Shown here piece after piece: positions 16,785 to 24,822 of a stretch of 38,863 nt of DNA; position 1 is the stretch's first letter; each line of letters begins with the position of its first letter. The stretch lies in assembly GCA_013139635.1 (NCBI GenBank), contig WTAL01000156.1, positions 1 through 38,863 of the forward strand. Direction: 5' to 3'. The translations under genes and the position numbers were made by a program. The notes under the pieces were generated by a model. That model did not search any database. It saw only the letters and a list, made by a program, of their open reading frames with translations, and was not told the DNA's origin. This DNA comes from Paracoccaceae bacterium (GTDB lineage Bacteria; Pseudomonadota; Alphaproteobacteria; Rhodobacterales; Rhodobacteraceae).

Positions 16785-19586
16785 CTAGGCCGTAATTTCT
16801 TCAAGTTTGCGCGCACGGCCCTTTTGCAGGAACCAGATGAGTGCGAGCAGCAATAGTGCCGGAATGTAAAATAGTTCTTTCCATGGGCGCTCCGCATCGA
16901 CTTCGACATTTATGACTTTCCAGTCAAAATCAACCGAACGCTCCTGCGCATAGCCGCCGAATACAACATTATCAACAATCCAGCCGTCGTCGGTTTCAGC
17001 AAAGGCAATACCGGAATTTTTCTCCAGCCTTACCGTGCCGTCCCCGTCAGCTTGCGCGCCAAGGGGCAGCTCAACCGTTGTTTCCACCATTTTAAAGGTG
17101 TTGGGGTTTTCGCCAGACATCCGCACCCTAAGCACCGCGTCATCGGGGGCCTCTGTGGCCAGTCGAGCAATTTCGCTCGGGGCTGTATCCACATAAGGGG
17201 CTTCATACATATCCAGCCAAAAACCGGGCCGGAACAGGGTGAAGGCAATCAGCAGAAGGGACAAGCTTTCCCAAATTCGGCTTTTGGTGATAAACCAATT
17301 TTGCGTCGCCGCCGCAAAGAGCAGCATCGCAATGGTCGCTATGATAAACACAAACACCGCCTTTCCGGGTGTCACATCTATCAACAACAGTTCGGTGTTG
17401 AAGATGAACAGGAACGGCAAAATCGCTGTCCGCACATCGTAGCTAAAGCCGATGATACCGGTTTTAATCGGGTCACCTTTGGAAATGGCCGCCGCCGCAA
17501 AGGCCGCAAGGCCCACAGGTGGTGTATCATCCGCCAGAATCCCGAAGTAAAACACAAACATGTGCACCGCGATCAATGGCACGATCAGGCCTGATTGTGC
17601 CCCCACTTCGATAATCACCGGCGCCATCAGCGAAGTAATAACGATATAGGTGGCCGTGGTTGGCAGGCCCATGCCCAGCACAAGGCTGAAAATCGCCACA
17701 AAGATCAGCATCAAGAGCAAGGAGCCGCCAGAGATAACCTCGATCAGCTCACCAATGACTTGGTGTGCGCCTGTGAGTGACACGGTGCCTACGATGATAC
17801 CAGCTGTGCCCGTGGCCACAGCAATACCGATCATGTTGCGCGAACCAGCGATCATCCCGTCAAGGAACTGTGTCCAACCCGAGGCAATCGCTTTTCCTAC
17901 AGCGCTATCACCGTTGCGGGCCGCCAAAACGGCATGGCGAATAAAGACCATGAGTGCCCCGAATATTACCCAGCCAAGCGCAGTTTGCACCGAAGGTCCA
18001 AACTGATACCAAGACAAAGCCGCCATTAGTATTATGATGAAAACCAATTCACCAATCAATTTCATCGAACCACTAGGCGCAATCTCGCCTCGCAACATTG
18101 CTTTAAGCGGATGCTGTGTAAGCATCACAAAGATCATCGCAAAGGTTGCCCAAAAAGCCGACAGGCCCGGCGACAAACGCTCGATCATCAGGTTCCAGAT
18201 TAGAACCACAACAGGCAAAACGAAGTAAGCGCCGGTTTTGGCAATCGGGCCGGGCATAGGCAGCTCAATAAACGGCGCGTTGGGGTCATCAACCTCAAGA
18301 TCCGGATAGTTGGACGCCCATTTCAGCAACACAAGATAAGCAATGAAGAACATTACCATCATGCCAATTAAGGAATACTCACCAAACATCGGCTTGAGCC
18401 AGCCAAGGCCATAATAAACCGCAAGACTAAGCCCGCAGAATACAGCCACCCCGAGCACAAGGCCCATTATCCGTTGCGATACGGTCTTCTTGGCACCGGG
18501 GCGCGGCAGGCCCTCAAGGCCCATTTTGCAGGCTTCGAGGTGAACAATGTAAACCAGCGCGATGTAAGAAATGATCGCAGGCAGGAAGGCGTTTTTCACA
18601 ACTTCGAGGTAAGAAATGCCGACATACTCCACCATCAAAAAGGCCGCGGCCCCCATAACGGGTGGCGTAAGCTGGCCGTTGGTTGAGGAGGCAACCTCAA
18701 CCGCACCAGCTTTTTCAGCCGAGAAGCCAACGCGCTTCATGAGTGGAATGGTGAAGGTACCCGTGGTAACGGTGTTAGCGATTGACGAACCAGATATAAG
18801 GCCCGTAGCAGCCGAAGCCACCACAGCGGCCTTAGCAGGCCCGCCTTTCATGTGGCCCATAAGCGCAAAGGCGAGCTTAATAAAGTAGTTCCCCGCGCCG
18901 GCTTTCTCCAGCAAAGAGCCAAAGAGCACAAACAGGAACACCATCGAAGCCGAAACGCCAAGCGCGAGGCCGAACACGCCTTCGGTTTGCATCCAGAAGT
19001 GGCCCATAGCTTTCTTGAAGCTCGCGCCCTTCCACTGCATAGCGTCAGGCCAGAACGAAGCATCACCAAAGAAAACGTAGAGCAAGAAGCCCGAAGCGAC
19101 TATAACCATCGGCAAACCCAGCGCGCGGAACGTTGCAACAAGCACAACGACAATACCAACCGCGCCCATCCAAACGTCAGTCCGGACCCAGCTTCCCGCG
19201 CGGTCCGCGATGGCCGAAGCGTTCACGATGAGATACATCGTTGTAATAATACCCGCGGCGATCAACACCCAATCATACCAAGGGATATAATCACGGGGTG
19301 ATCTTTTAAGCAGCGGGAAGGCGACCGTGGCCATAGTCAGGCCAAAGGTAAGGTGAATAACACGCGAAACATCAGACGGCACATAAAGGGCATTAATGCC
19401 CGTGGCTGTTGCCAAAATGCCGGGCAAAGGCGACGCATTGTAAACTTGCAAAAAAGCCCAGATCAGCGCGATTGCAGTAATAAACGTGCCTTGCCAATTG
19501 CTCGGGTTACGCGCGCCAACATCCAGATCGGCAAATGCGTCAATGTCGGCTTGGTTCGGCGCCTCGCTTTGTTCGTTCTCGGCCAT
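16785..19586 (-). CDS. TRAP transporter fused permease, TAXI family
   Basis: A 933-residue integral membrane protein combining the small (DctQ-like, about residues 30-200) and large (DctM-like, about 200-760) TRAP subunits. DctM hallmarks include GSSIANTVTTGTFTIPLMKRVG and GMGLPTTATYIV in the two pseudo-repeats, and PPVGLAAFAAAAISKGDP. After the membrane part a soluble segment (about 790-905) precedes a last transmembrane helix (FYIPALLLLALIWFL), as in the DUF3394-type tail of fused TAXI permeases. It uses an ion gradient to import the ligand captured by the adjacent TAXI binding protein. GGGAGGGA precedes the ATG. The only comparable upstream element is a GC-rich hairpin at 19647-19669. Confidence 0.93.
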   Translation of the reverse strand: MAENEQSEAPNQADIDAFADLDVGARNPSNWQGTFITAIALIWAFLQVYNASPLPGILATATGINALYVPSDVSRVIHLTFGLTMATVAFPLLKRSPRDYIPWYDWVLIAAGIITTMYLIVNASAIADRAGSWVRTDVWMGAVGIVVVLVATFRALGLPMVIVASGFLLYVFFGDASFWPDAMQWKGASFKKAMGHFWMQTEGVFGLALGVSASMVFLFVLFGSLLEKAGAGNYFIKLAFALMGHMKGGPAKAAVVASAATGLISGSSIANTVTTGTFTIPLMKRVGFSAEKAGAVEVASSTNGQLTPPVMGAAAFLMVEYVGISYLEVVKNAFLPAIISYIALVYIVHLEACKMGLEGLPRPGAKKTVSQRIMGLVLGVAVFCGLSLAVYYGLGWLKPMFGEYSLIGMMVMFFIAYLVLLKWASNYPDLEVDDPNAPFIELPMPGPIAKTGAYFVLPVVVLIWNLMIERLSPGLSAFWATFAMIFVMLTQHPLKAMLRGEIAPSGSMKLIGELVFIIILMAALSWYQFGPSVQTALGWVIFGALMVFIRHAVLAARNGDSAVGKAIASGWTQFLDGMIAGSRNMIGIAVATGTAGIIVGTVSLTGAHQVIGELIEVISGGSLLLMLIFVAIFSLVLGMGLPTTATYIVITSLMAPVIIEVGAQSGLIVPLIAVHMFVFYFGILADDTPPVGLAAFAAAAISKGDPIKTGIIGFSYDVRTAILPFLFIFNTELLLIDVTPGKAVFVFIIATIAMLLFAAATQNWFITKSRIWESLSLLLIAFTLFRPGFWLDMYEAPYVDTAPSEIARLATEAPDDAVLRVRMSGENPNTFKMVETTVELPLGAQADGDGTVRLEKNSGIAFAETDDGWIVDNVVFGGYAQERSVDFDWKVINVEVDAERPWKELFYIPALLLLALIWFLQKGRARKLEEITA

Positions 19587-19646
19587 TTTGTCCCTCCCAG
19601 GGTCCGGATTTTCCGGTTATTTTAATTTGTTTTTATATATGCCAAA

Positions 19647-19669
19647 GGGCGGGGGCCATGCCCCCGCCC
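19647..19669. terminator. GC-rich hairpin between TAXI binding protein and TRAP permease genes
   Basis: A perfect 10-bp stem, GGGCGGGGGC/GCCCCCGCCC, with a 3-base loop, lies 19 bases after the binding-protein stop. On the minus strand it is followed only by TTT then GG, so it is a weak terminator or RNA-stabilising element rather than a full stop. Such intercistronic hairpins usually raise binding-protein levels over permease. A six-T run lies on the plus side, but no plus-strand gene ends here. Confidence 0.65.
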
Positions 19670-19688
19670 GATATTTTTTAAAGCCAGA

Positions 19689-20654
19689 TTACTCCATCAA
19701 GCCCAGTTCTTGGTAGGCACGAATAGCGCCCGGGTGCAACGGAGCTGAAAGGCTGTCCGAGATCATTTCTGCAGCTACCAAGTTGGCAAATGCCGGGTGT
19801 AGCTTGCGGAAATCTTCAAGGTTGCCCAAAACAGCCATCGCAACAGCATAAACAGCATCGTCAGAAACGGTTGCCGATGTCACAAAAGTTGCGCCCACAC
19901 CAAAGGTCTGGATATCGTCTGGGTTGCCAGGGTACATGCCGCCCGGAATGGTTGCGGTACGGTAGTAATCGTTGGCTTCTACCAGCGCCGTGATTTCATC
20001 TGAAACAGCAGGCACGATGATCGCGTCACACGAAGCAACGGTTTCTTGTGTTACGCCAGATGGGTGGCCCACCAGCCAGAAGTAACCATCAATCGAGTTG
20101 TCACACAGAGCGCCAGGCGTTTCAGATGATTTCATCTGAGCGGCCAGTGCTAGATCACCACGTGTCCAGCCCATGGCTTCTTCGATAACTTCCCATGTGC
20201 CCAACGTGCCGGAACCAGGGTTACCAATATTGAAGCGCTTGCCCGGAAGGTCGGTGATGTTGGTGATGCCACTGTCACGGCGCGCCAGAATGGTCACAGG
20301 CTCGGCGTGAACCGAAAACACGGAGCGAAGATCTTCAAATGCACCAGCTTCTTCGAACTTCGAAGTGCCGTTATAGGCGTGATACTGCCAGTCAGATTGA
20401 GCTACACCAAATTCCAACTCGCCAGCGCGAATGGTGTTAATGTTGTAGATCGAGCCGCCAGTGGACTCAACCGAGCAACGAAAGCCGTGCTCTGAGCGGT
20501 TTTTGTTAACCAAACGGCAGATCGCGCCGCCGGTTGGGTAATAAACCCCCGTAACGCCGCCAGTGCCGATCGAAATGAATTGCTGCTGAGCCGAGGCTGC
20601 ACCTGTTAGGCTGCCAGCTACGGTCATCGCAATCGCTAATGATTTGAGTTTCAT
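19689..20654 (-). CDS. TAXI family TRAP transporter solute-binding protein
   Basis: A 321-residue periplasmic binding protein. The signal peptide starts MKLKSLAIAM and is cleaved near ASAQQ. The mature part opens with FISIGTGGVTGVYYPTGGAICRLVN, the TAXI-family signature. Later LPGKRFNIGNPGSGTLGTWEVIEEAMGW is the usual family block. It binds the imported substrate, in known TAXI cases small dicarboxylates or amino acids, and hands it to the fused permease. The ATG at 20654 follows GGAGG; a longer reading frame upstream lacks a ribosome-binding site. A 100-base gap separates it from the ThDP enzyme gene upstream, so an internal promoter is possible. Confidence 0.93.
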   Translation of the reverse strand: MKLKSLAIAMTVAGSLTGAASAQQQFISIGTGGVTGVYYPTGGAICRLVNKNRSEHGFRCSVESTGGSIYNINTIRAGELEFGVAQSDWQYHAYNGTSKFEEAGAFEDLRSVFSVHAEPVTILARRDSGITNITDLPGKRFNIGNPGSGTLGTWEVIEEAMGWTRGDLALAAQMKSSETPGALCDNSIDGYFWLVGHPSGVTQETVASCDAIIVPAVSDEITALVEANDYYRTATIPGGMYPGNPDDIQTFGVGATFVTSATVSDDAVYAVAMAVLGNLEDFRKLHPAFANLVAAEMISDSLSAPLHPGAIRAYQELGLME

Positions 20655-20754
20655 GTTATCCTCCGGGATAGTTTCATGTGCCATCTAAATTGGGCCGGAA
20701 TTCCGACATTGGAGCACACGCGATGGCTTAACGCGCGCCCCAAAACCTTTGAGC

Positions 20755-22350
20755 CTAAAACGCCCCCGCATATTCAGATTTTTCAATCCGACAGGCGAGC
20801 ACGCTAAACCCTTCGTTACTAAATGCACGATTTGTCGCACCGATCAACTGTTTCTTGTCGTTTATCCACTCAGAATGGCCGCCATAGGCCTTAGAAACCG
20901 AAACAATGTCAGTTGCGCCAAAGTTAACCCCCAATTGTGGCAGGTTTGATCGTGATTGCTTGAGGTCAATTAAACTTAGCGCTTCATCGACCAACACCAC
21001 CACGGTGAGGTTTAGGCCCATATCTCGCGCCGTGGCCAGCTCACCAATCACCATTTCAAAGCCCGCATCACCGACAAAAGCCACCACTTTGGGCCCGTCA
21101 GGCCCTACGGCCTTAGCATAACCCATGGCCAGCGGCAGCGCGATGCCCATGGTGCAAAAACAAGTGGATTGCAGCAGGGTTTGCGGGGTTTTGCAGCGCC
21201 ACATCTGGCTCACTAGGATCCGGTGCGCGCCGGCATCAACCGTTGCGATACCGCCTTCCGGCAGAGTGTCCAAAACCGTATCAAACACCTGATGCGGCCC
21301 CCAGTTTTCTCGCGGGGCAAACATCTCGGCCAACGCGGCCCGCACTTCCGGCGCGCCGCCAGTTTTTGCACTCACCGCAGGCAGCAGCGCTTCCACGCCC
21401 AAGCTCACATCGCCCACAAACCGAACCGCCGCGCCGTGCATGCCGTGCTGAATGTCGGCGTGGAGGATATCAACGGCATTGCTCGCGTCCCACGGCTCAA
21501 TCCAGCCACTCCGCATTTCGATAGGGTCGTAGCCCGCCAAAATGATGCAATCAGACTCGCGCAGGAACGGCAGCACAATTGTATCTGACATTGGCGAAAG
21601 CCCGTGGCCGCCAAGGCTTAGCGGGTGGTTTTCATCTATTATGCCCTTGGCCTTATAGGTCGTCACAACCGGAATTTCACCTGCCTCTGCCAGCGCCAAT
21701 ATGGAAGAGCCAGCCCCATGATGCACGGCCCCCAGCCCTGCGAGAATGACAGGGTTTTTTGCCTTTGAAAGCATATCCCGCGCCACCTCAAGCGAGGCCC
21801 CTTCAGGCCACGCCGCAGGCAGTGGCGCCATCAACGCGCGTTCAATTACCTCTACCTCGGTCCCCGCAATATCATGCGGCACATCCACATGCACCGGCCC
21901 CGGAGGGTCTGCCCGCGCAATCATCAGCGCCTTTTCAATCACCTGCTGGGCCGAGCCCTTGGCGACCTGAAATTGCGCCTTTGTGATCGGGGCCATAAGG
22001 GCGCTTTGGTCAATCACTTGGTGGGTAAAGCTCTCGGCCTCGCCGCGGCCAATGCAGCCCGAAAGCACAATCAGCGGCACCTGCTCCTGATAAGCGTTCG
22101 CCACCGAGTTCAGCCCATTTGCCAAGCCCGGCCCGATGGTCGTAAGCAATATCCCCGGCGCGCCGGTGGCGTGGTAGGTGCCCTCGGCCAAATAGCCTGC
22201 ATTATTCTCGTGCTTGCACAGGCTGAACTCAATGCCAACCTCGTGCATCGCCTGCATCAACAGTAAAACCTCACCGCCGGGCATGCCAAACGCATGCCGG
22301 CACCCCGCCTCGTGCAGCTTTGCCGCGATTATCTGTGCTGCTGTGGTCAT
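20755..22350 (-). CDS. ThDP-dependent enzyme with altered Mg/ThDP motif
   Basis: A 531-residue ThDP enzyme of the acetolactate synthase/benzoylformate decarboxylase group. The activating glutamate is E48 in KHENNAGYLAEG, and GPGLANGLNSVANAYQEQVPL is typical of the PYR domain. The PP-domain motif is unusual: GDAGF at 427-431 instead of GDG, with Asp455 where the partner Asn normally lies (LVDEALSLI). It starts within the desulfinase-like gene by a 4-base ATGA overlap, so the two are translationally coupled. A decarboxylase, lyase or acyl-transferring role on a 2-oxo acid or CoA ester is possible. It does not match oxalyl-CoA decarboxylase or sulfoacetaldehyde acetyltransferase closely, judging by motifs. 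Confidence 0.85.
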   Translation of the reverse strand: MTTAAQIIAAKLHEAGCRHAFGMPGGEVLLLMQAMHEVGIEFSLCKHENNAGYLAEGTYHATGAPGILLTTIGPGLANGLNSVANAYQEQVPLIVLSGCIGRGEAESFTHQVIDQSALMAPITKAQFQVAKGSAQQVIEKALMIARADPPGPVHVDVPHDIAGTEVEVIERALMAPLPAAWPEGASLEVARDMLSKAKNPVILAGLGAVHHGAGSSILALAEAGEIPVVTTYKAKGIIDENHPLSLGGHGLSPMSDTIVLPFLRESDCIILAGYDPIEMRSGWIEPWDASNAVDILHADIQHGMHGAAVRFVGDVSLGVEALLPAVSAKTGGAPEVRAALAEMFAPRENWGPHQVFDTVLDTLPEGGIATVDAGAHRILVSQMWRCKTPQTLLQSTCFCTMGIALPLAMGYAKAVGPDGPKVVAFVGDAGFEMVIGELATARDMGLNLTVVVLVDEALSLIDLKQSRSNLPQLGVNFGATDIVSVSKAYGGHSEWINDKKQLIGATNRAFSNEGFSVLACRIEKSEYAGAF

Positions 22351-23534
22351 TTCAGGTATCCGTCCCGTGTTTGAGGTAATTTCATTTCCAGCACCTTGCC
22401 CGCCACAAGGTTTCTAAGCATCTGCGCCGTGCCGCCACCGATGGTAAACATCCGCGCATCGCGCACCATGCGCTCCAGCGGAAGGTTGCGGGAATACCCC
22501 GCTGCGCCGTGCATTTGCAGCGCGTCATTTGTAACTTTTACGGCGTTTTCCGAGGCAATCAGCTTGGCCTGTGCCGCCATTAAGGGATCAGGAAAACCAC
22601 TGCCCGTATGCTCAGCACTATGCGCCGCCCGCCATATCATCGCCCGCGCGCTTTCCAGCGCTACATTCATATCGGCCAGCATCCATTGCAGCCCTTGAAA
22701 TTCAGCGATTGGCCGCCCGAATTGCTCACGGGTTTTCACGAAGGCAAGCGCCTGCTCATAGGCCCCCTGCGCGATGCCGAGCGCCACCGTGCCCGCCCCC
22801 ACGCGCTGGCCATTATACGCGTTCATCAAGCCCGCAAAGCCGCGTTTTATACCGCCGGGCGGAATAAGCGCCATGCTGGCATCCACCACCATATCCTCAA
22901 AAATCACTTCGGTTTCCGGAATGCCACGAAGGCCCATCGCGGGCTCACGGGTGCCAATTTTCAGGCCACCATCCTCGCCCCGCACCGCAATAAACCCACC
23001 AATGCCCAGCCGCTCACCGTTTTCCTCAACCTGCGCAAAAATCAGATGGGCCTTCGAAACACCTCCACCCGTAATCCAGTGCTTAACCCCGTTAATCACA
23101 TACTTATCGCCGGTTTTTACAGCGGTCGTCGTCATCGACGTCGCCGCCGACCCACTCCCCGGCTCGGTGATACAAATCGCAGGCTTATCCCCCGCCAAAA
23201 TCAACGGGGCCACGCGCGCAATCTGCGCCTCGGTGCCGTAAGCACAAATCGCGCCAATCGCGCCCATATTGCCCTCAACCACAATCCGCGCTGTCACGCC
23301 GCACACCCGTGCAATCGCTTCCACCACCAAGACCACATCAAAATAGCTCAGGCCCAGCCCGCCATGTGCCTTCGGAATCGTCATCCCCATGAAGCCCGCC
23401 TCCGTCAGCGCTTTTACGTTATCCCACGGATAGGCCTCGGTGCGGTCCACCTCTGCCGCCCGAGGCGCAATGACCTCATCAGCCAGCCGCATCGCCGCCG
23501 CCTGTATCGCCTTTTGGTCTTCATTCAAAAACAT
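22347..23534 (-). CDS. Acyl-CoA dehydrogenase-fold protein, predicted 3-sulfinopropionyl-CoA desulfinase type
   Basis: A 395-residue FAD-binding acyl-CoA dehydrogenase-fold protein (FAD/substrate block ICITEPGSGSAA, flavin block WITGGGVSK, C-terminal RDARMFTI). Both catalytic-base positions lack an acid: the usual EGT near the C-terminus is GGT (G367) and the isovaleryl-type position is Gln243 (YNGQRVGAG). Arg83 in TARIVVEGNMG completes the set. Published work on 3-sulfinopropionyl-CoA desulfinase AcdDPN7 of Advenella mimigardefordensis reports exactly Arg84, Gln246 and Gly366, no dehydrogenase activity, and Arg as essential. I therefore predict release of sulfite from a 3-sulfinoacyl-CoA giving propionyl-CoA or a homologue. 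It lies 3 bases after a class III CoA-transferase. CaiA-like reductases also lack the Glu and remain an alternative. Confidence 0.85.
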   Translation of the reverse strand: MFLNEDQKAIQAAAMRLADEVIAPRAAEVDRTEAYPWDNVKALTEAGFMGMTIPKAHGGLGLSYFDVVLVVEAIARVCGVTARIVVEGNMGAIGAICAYGTEAQIARVAPLILAGDKPAICITEPGSGSAATSMTTTAVKTGDKYVINGVKHWITGGGVSKAHLIFAQVEENGERLGIGGFIAVRGEDGGLKIGTREPAMGLRGIPETEVIFEDMVVDASMALIPPGGIKRGFAGLMNAYNGQRVGAGTVALGIAQGAYEQALAFVKTREQFGRPIAEFQGLQWMLADMNVALESARAMIWRAAHSAEHTGSGFPDPLMAAQAKLIASENAVKVTNDALQMHGAAGYSRNLPLERMVRDARMFTIGGGTAQMLRNLVAGKVLEMKLPQTRDGYLK

Positions 23535-23537
23535 CTT

Positions 23538-24722
23538 TTAGCCTTTCCCGAGCCAGTCCCTCATCACTTCATCCGTATCCGCCCCACACAAAGGCGGCGC
23601 GTTTCTATAGGTTACCGGCGTTTTGGAGAACTTCACCGGATTAGCAATCAGCTTCACGGGGCTGTGCGGGTGGTCCATTTCCACCACCATTTTCCGCGCC
23701 GCCACTTGCGGGCTGTCAAACACCTCTTTGAGGTTATTGACCTCGCCACACGGCACATTATTCGCCTTCATCGCCTCCAGCATTTCATCCTTGCCCCGCG
23801 TTGCAAACAGCGCCTCCAGCTTGGGCAGCAGCACCTCACGATTATGAATACGGTTGATATTGGTTGCAAAGGCGGCATCCTCGGCCATTTCCGGCACGCG
23901 CAAAATCTCGCAAAACCGCCCGAACTGGCTGTCATTGCCCACCGCCACAATCACATGGCCATCACGCGCTTCGAACACCTGATAGGGCACAATATTAGGG
24001 TGGCCATTGCCCCGCCGCTTGGGCAGCTCGCCAGACTGCAAATAATTCGTGCCTTCATTGATCAGCCACGCGATCTGACTATCCACCAACGCCACATCAA
24101 TCTGCTGGCCCTCGCCAGTTTGGTCTCTGTGCCGGAGAGCGGCTAAAACGGCAGTCGCCGCATACATGCCGCACATCACATCCGCGATGCCCACGCCCAC
24201 CTTCATCGGCGTGCCGTCCGGCTCTCCCGTCAGGCTCATAATGCCGCCGTAACCCTGCGCCATCAGGTCATACCCCGGTAACGCTGCATTTGGGCCAGTC
24301 TGCCCAAAGCCGGTAATTGAACAATAGATAATGCTCGGGTTAATCTTGCGGATCTCGTCATAATCCAACCCATATTTCTTCAGCCCGCCGAGCTTATAGT
24401 TCTCCACCAGCACGTCCGCTTTAGCCACCAGTTCCTTAATAATCGCCACGCCTTCGGGCGTCGTTAAATCCACCGCCACCGAGCGCTTGTTGCGGTTCGC
24501 TGCGAGGTAATAAGCACTCTCGCCCGTCTCGTTCCCGTCAGCGTCTTTCACATAAGGAGGCCCCCATTTGCGGGTATCATCCCCTACACCGGGCCGCTCT
24601 ATCTTCACCACATCGGCGCCATAATCGCCCAGCAATTGCGTGCTGCTCGGCCCCGCCAAAATGCGAGACATATCCAGCACTTTTACGCCCGTCAGTGGCC
24701 CTTGTTTTCCAGTATTTCGCAT
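23538..24722 (-). CDS. Class III (CaiB/BaiF family) CoA-transferase
   Basis: A 394-residue family III CoA-transferase. The N-terminal block has LTGVKVLDMSRILAGPSSTQLLGDYGADVVKIE. The aspartate that forms the acyl-CoA/anhydride intermediate is Asp152 in LPGYDLMAQGYGG. LTGEPDGTPMKVGVGIADV is also conserved. It would move CoA from a donor such as succinyl-CoA to the carboxylate later desulfinated. In Variovorax paradoxus a CaiB-type succinyl-CoA:3-sulfinopropionate CoA-transferase is encoded with its desulfinase, the same pairing as here. I chose the ATG at 24722 with GGACGGAA upstream; a longer frame to 24764 lacks a site and would cross the operator. It is the first gene of the operon, divergent from LysR. 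Confidence 0.92.
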   Translation of the reverse strand: MRNTGKQGPLTGVKVLDMSRILAGPSSTQLLGDYGADVVKIERPGVGDDTRKWGPPYVKDADGNETGESAYYLAANRNKRSVAVDLTTPEGVAIIKELVAKADVLVENYKLGGLKKYGLDYDEIRKINPSIIYCSITGFGQTGPNAALPGYDLMAQGYGGIMSLTGEPDGTPMKVGVGIADVMCGMYAATAVLAALRHRDQTGEGQQIDVALVDSQIAWLINEGTNYLQSGELPKRRGNGHPNIVPYQVFEARDGHVIVAVGNDSQFGRFCEILRVPEMAEDAAFATNINRIHNREVLLPKLEALFATRGKDEMLEAMKANNVPCGEVNNLKEVFDSPQVAARKMVVEMDHPHSPVKLIANPVKFSKTPVTYRNAPPLCGADTDEVMRDWLGKG

Positions 24723-24764
24723 CTTGATTCCGTCCTCTCGCCCAGCATAGCGCCAGTATTTCAT

Positions 24765-24781
24765 AATAAAAGTGACTTATT
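24765..24781. promoter_or_regulatory. Candidate LysR-type operator (T-N11-A dyad)
   Basis: AATAA-N7-TTATT is a perfect 5-base dyad centred at 24773. It contains a symmetric T-N11-A (T24767, A24779), the usual LysR-family box. It lies in the 100-base gap between the divergent CoA-transferase and LysR starts. Binding by the adjacent regulator is inferred. Confidence 0.5.
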
Positions 24782-24822
24782 CTATCATTAGTGTTAGCAA
24801 TTCTTACAAAGAAGGAGCCCCT

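Noticed and set aside
22347-23534. Ordinary catabolic acyl-CoA dehydrogenase
   Set aside because: No acidic base at either possible position; the residue set matches desulfinase instead.
22608-24146. A 512-codon open frame on the plus strand, opposite the desulfinase and CoA-transferase genes
   Set aside because: It is rich in His, Arg and Pro with no motifs, and mirrors codon bias of two certain genes on the other strand.
20755-24722. Oxalate degradation (formyl-CoA transferase plus oxalyl-CoA decarboxylase)
   Set aside because: The ThDP enzyme lacks the usual GDG...N motif and the transferase resembles general class III enzymes. The desulfinase-type ACAD between them has no role in oxalate breakdown.
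24723-24764. Longer start for the class III CoA-transferase
   Set aside because: It would run through the LysR-type dyad, and no ribosome-binding site precedes it. ATG 24722 suits the family start.
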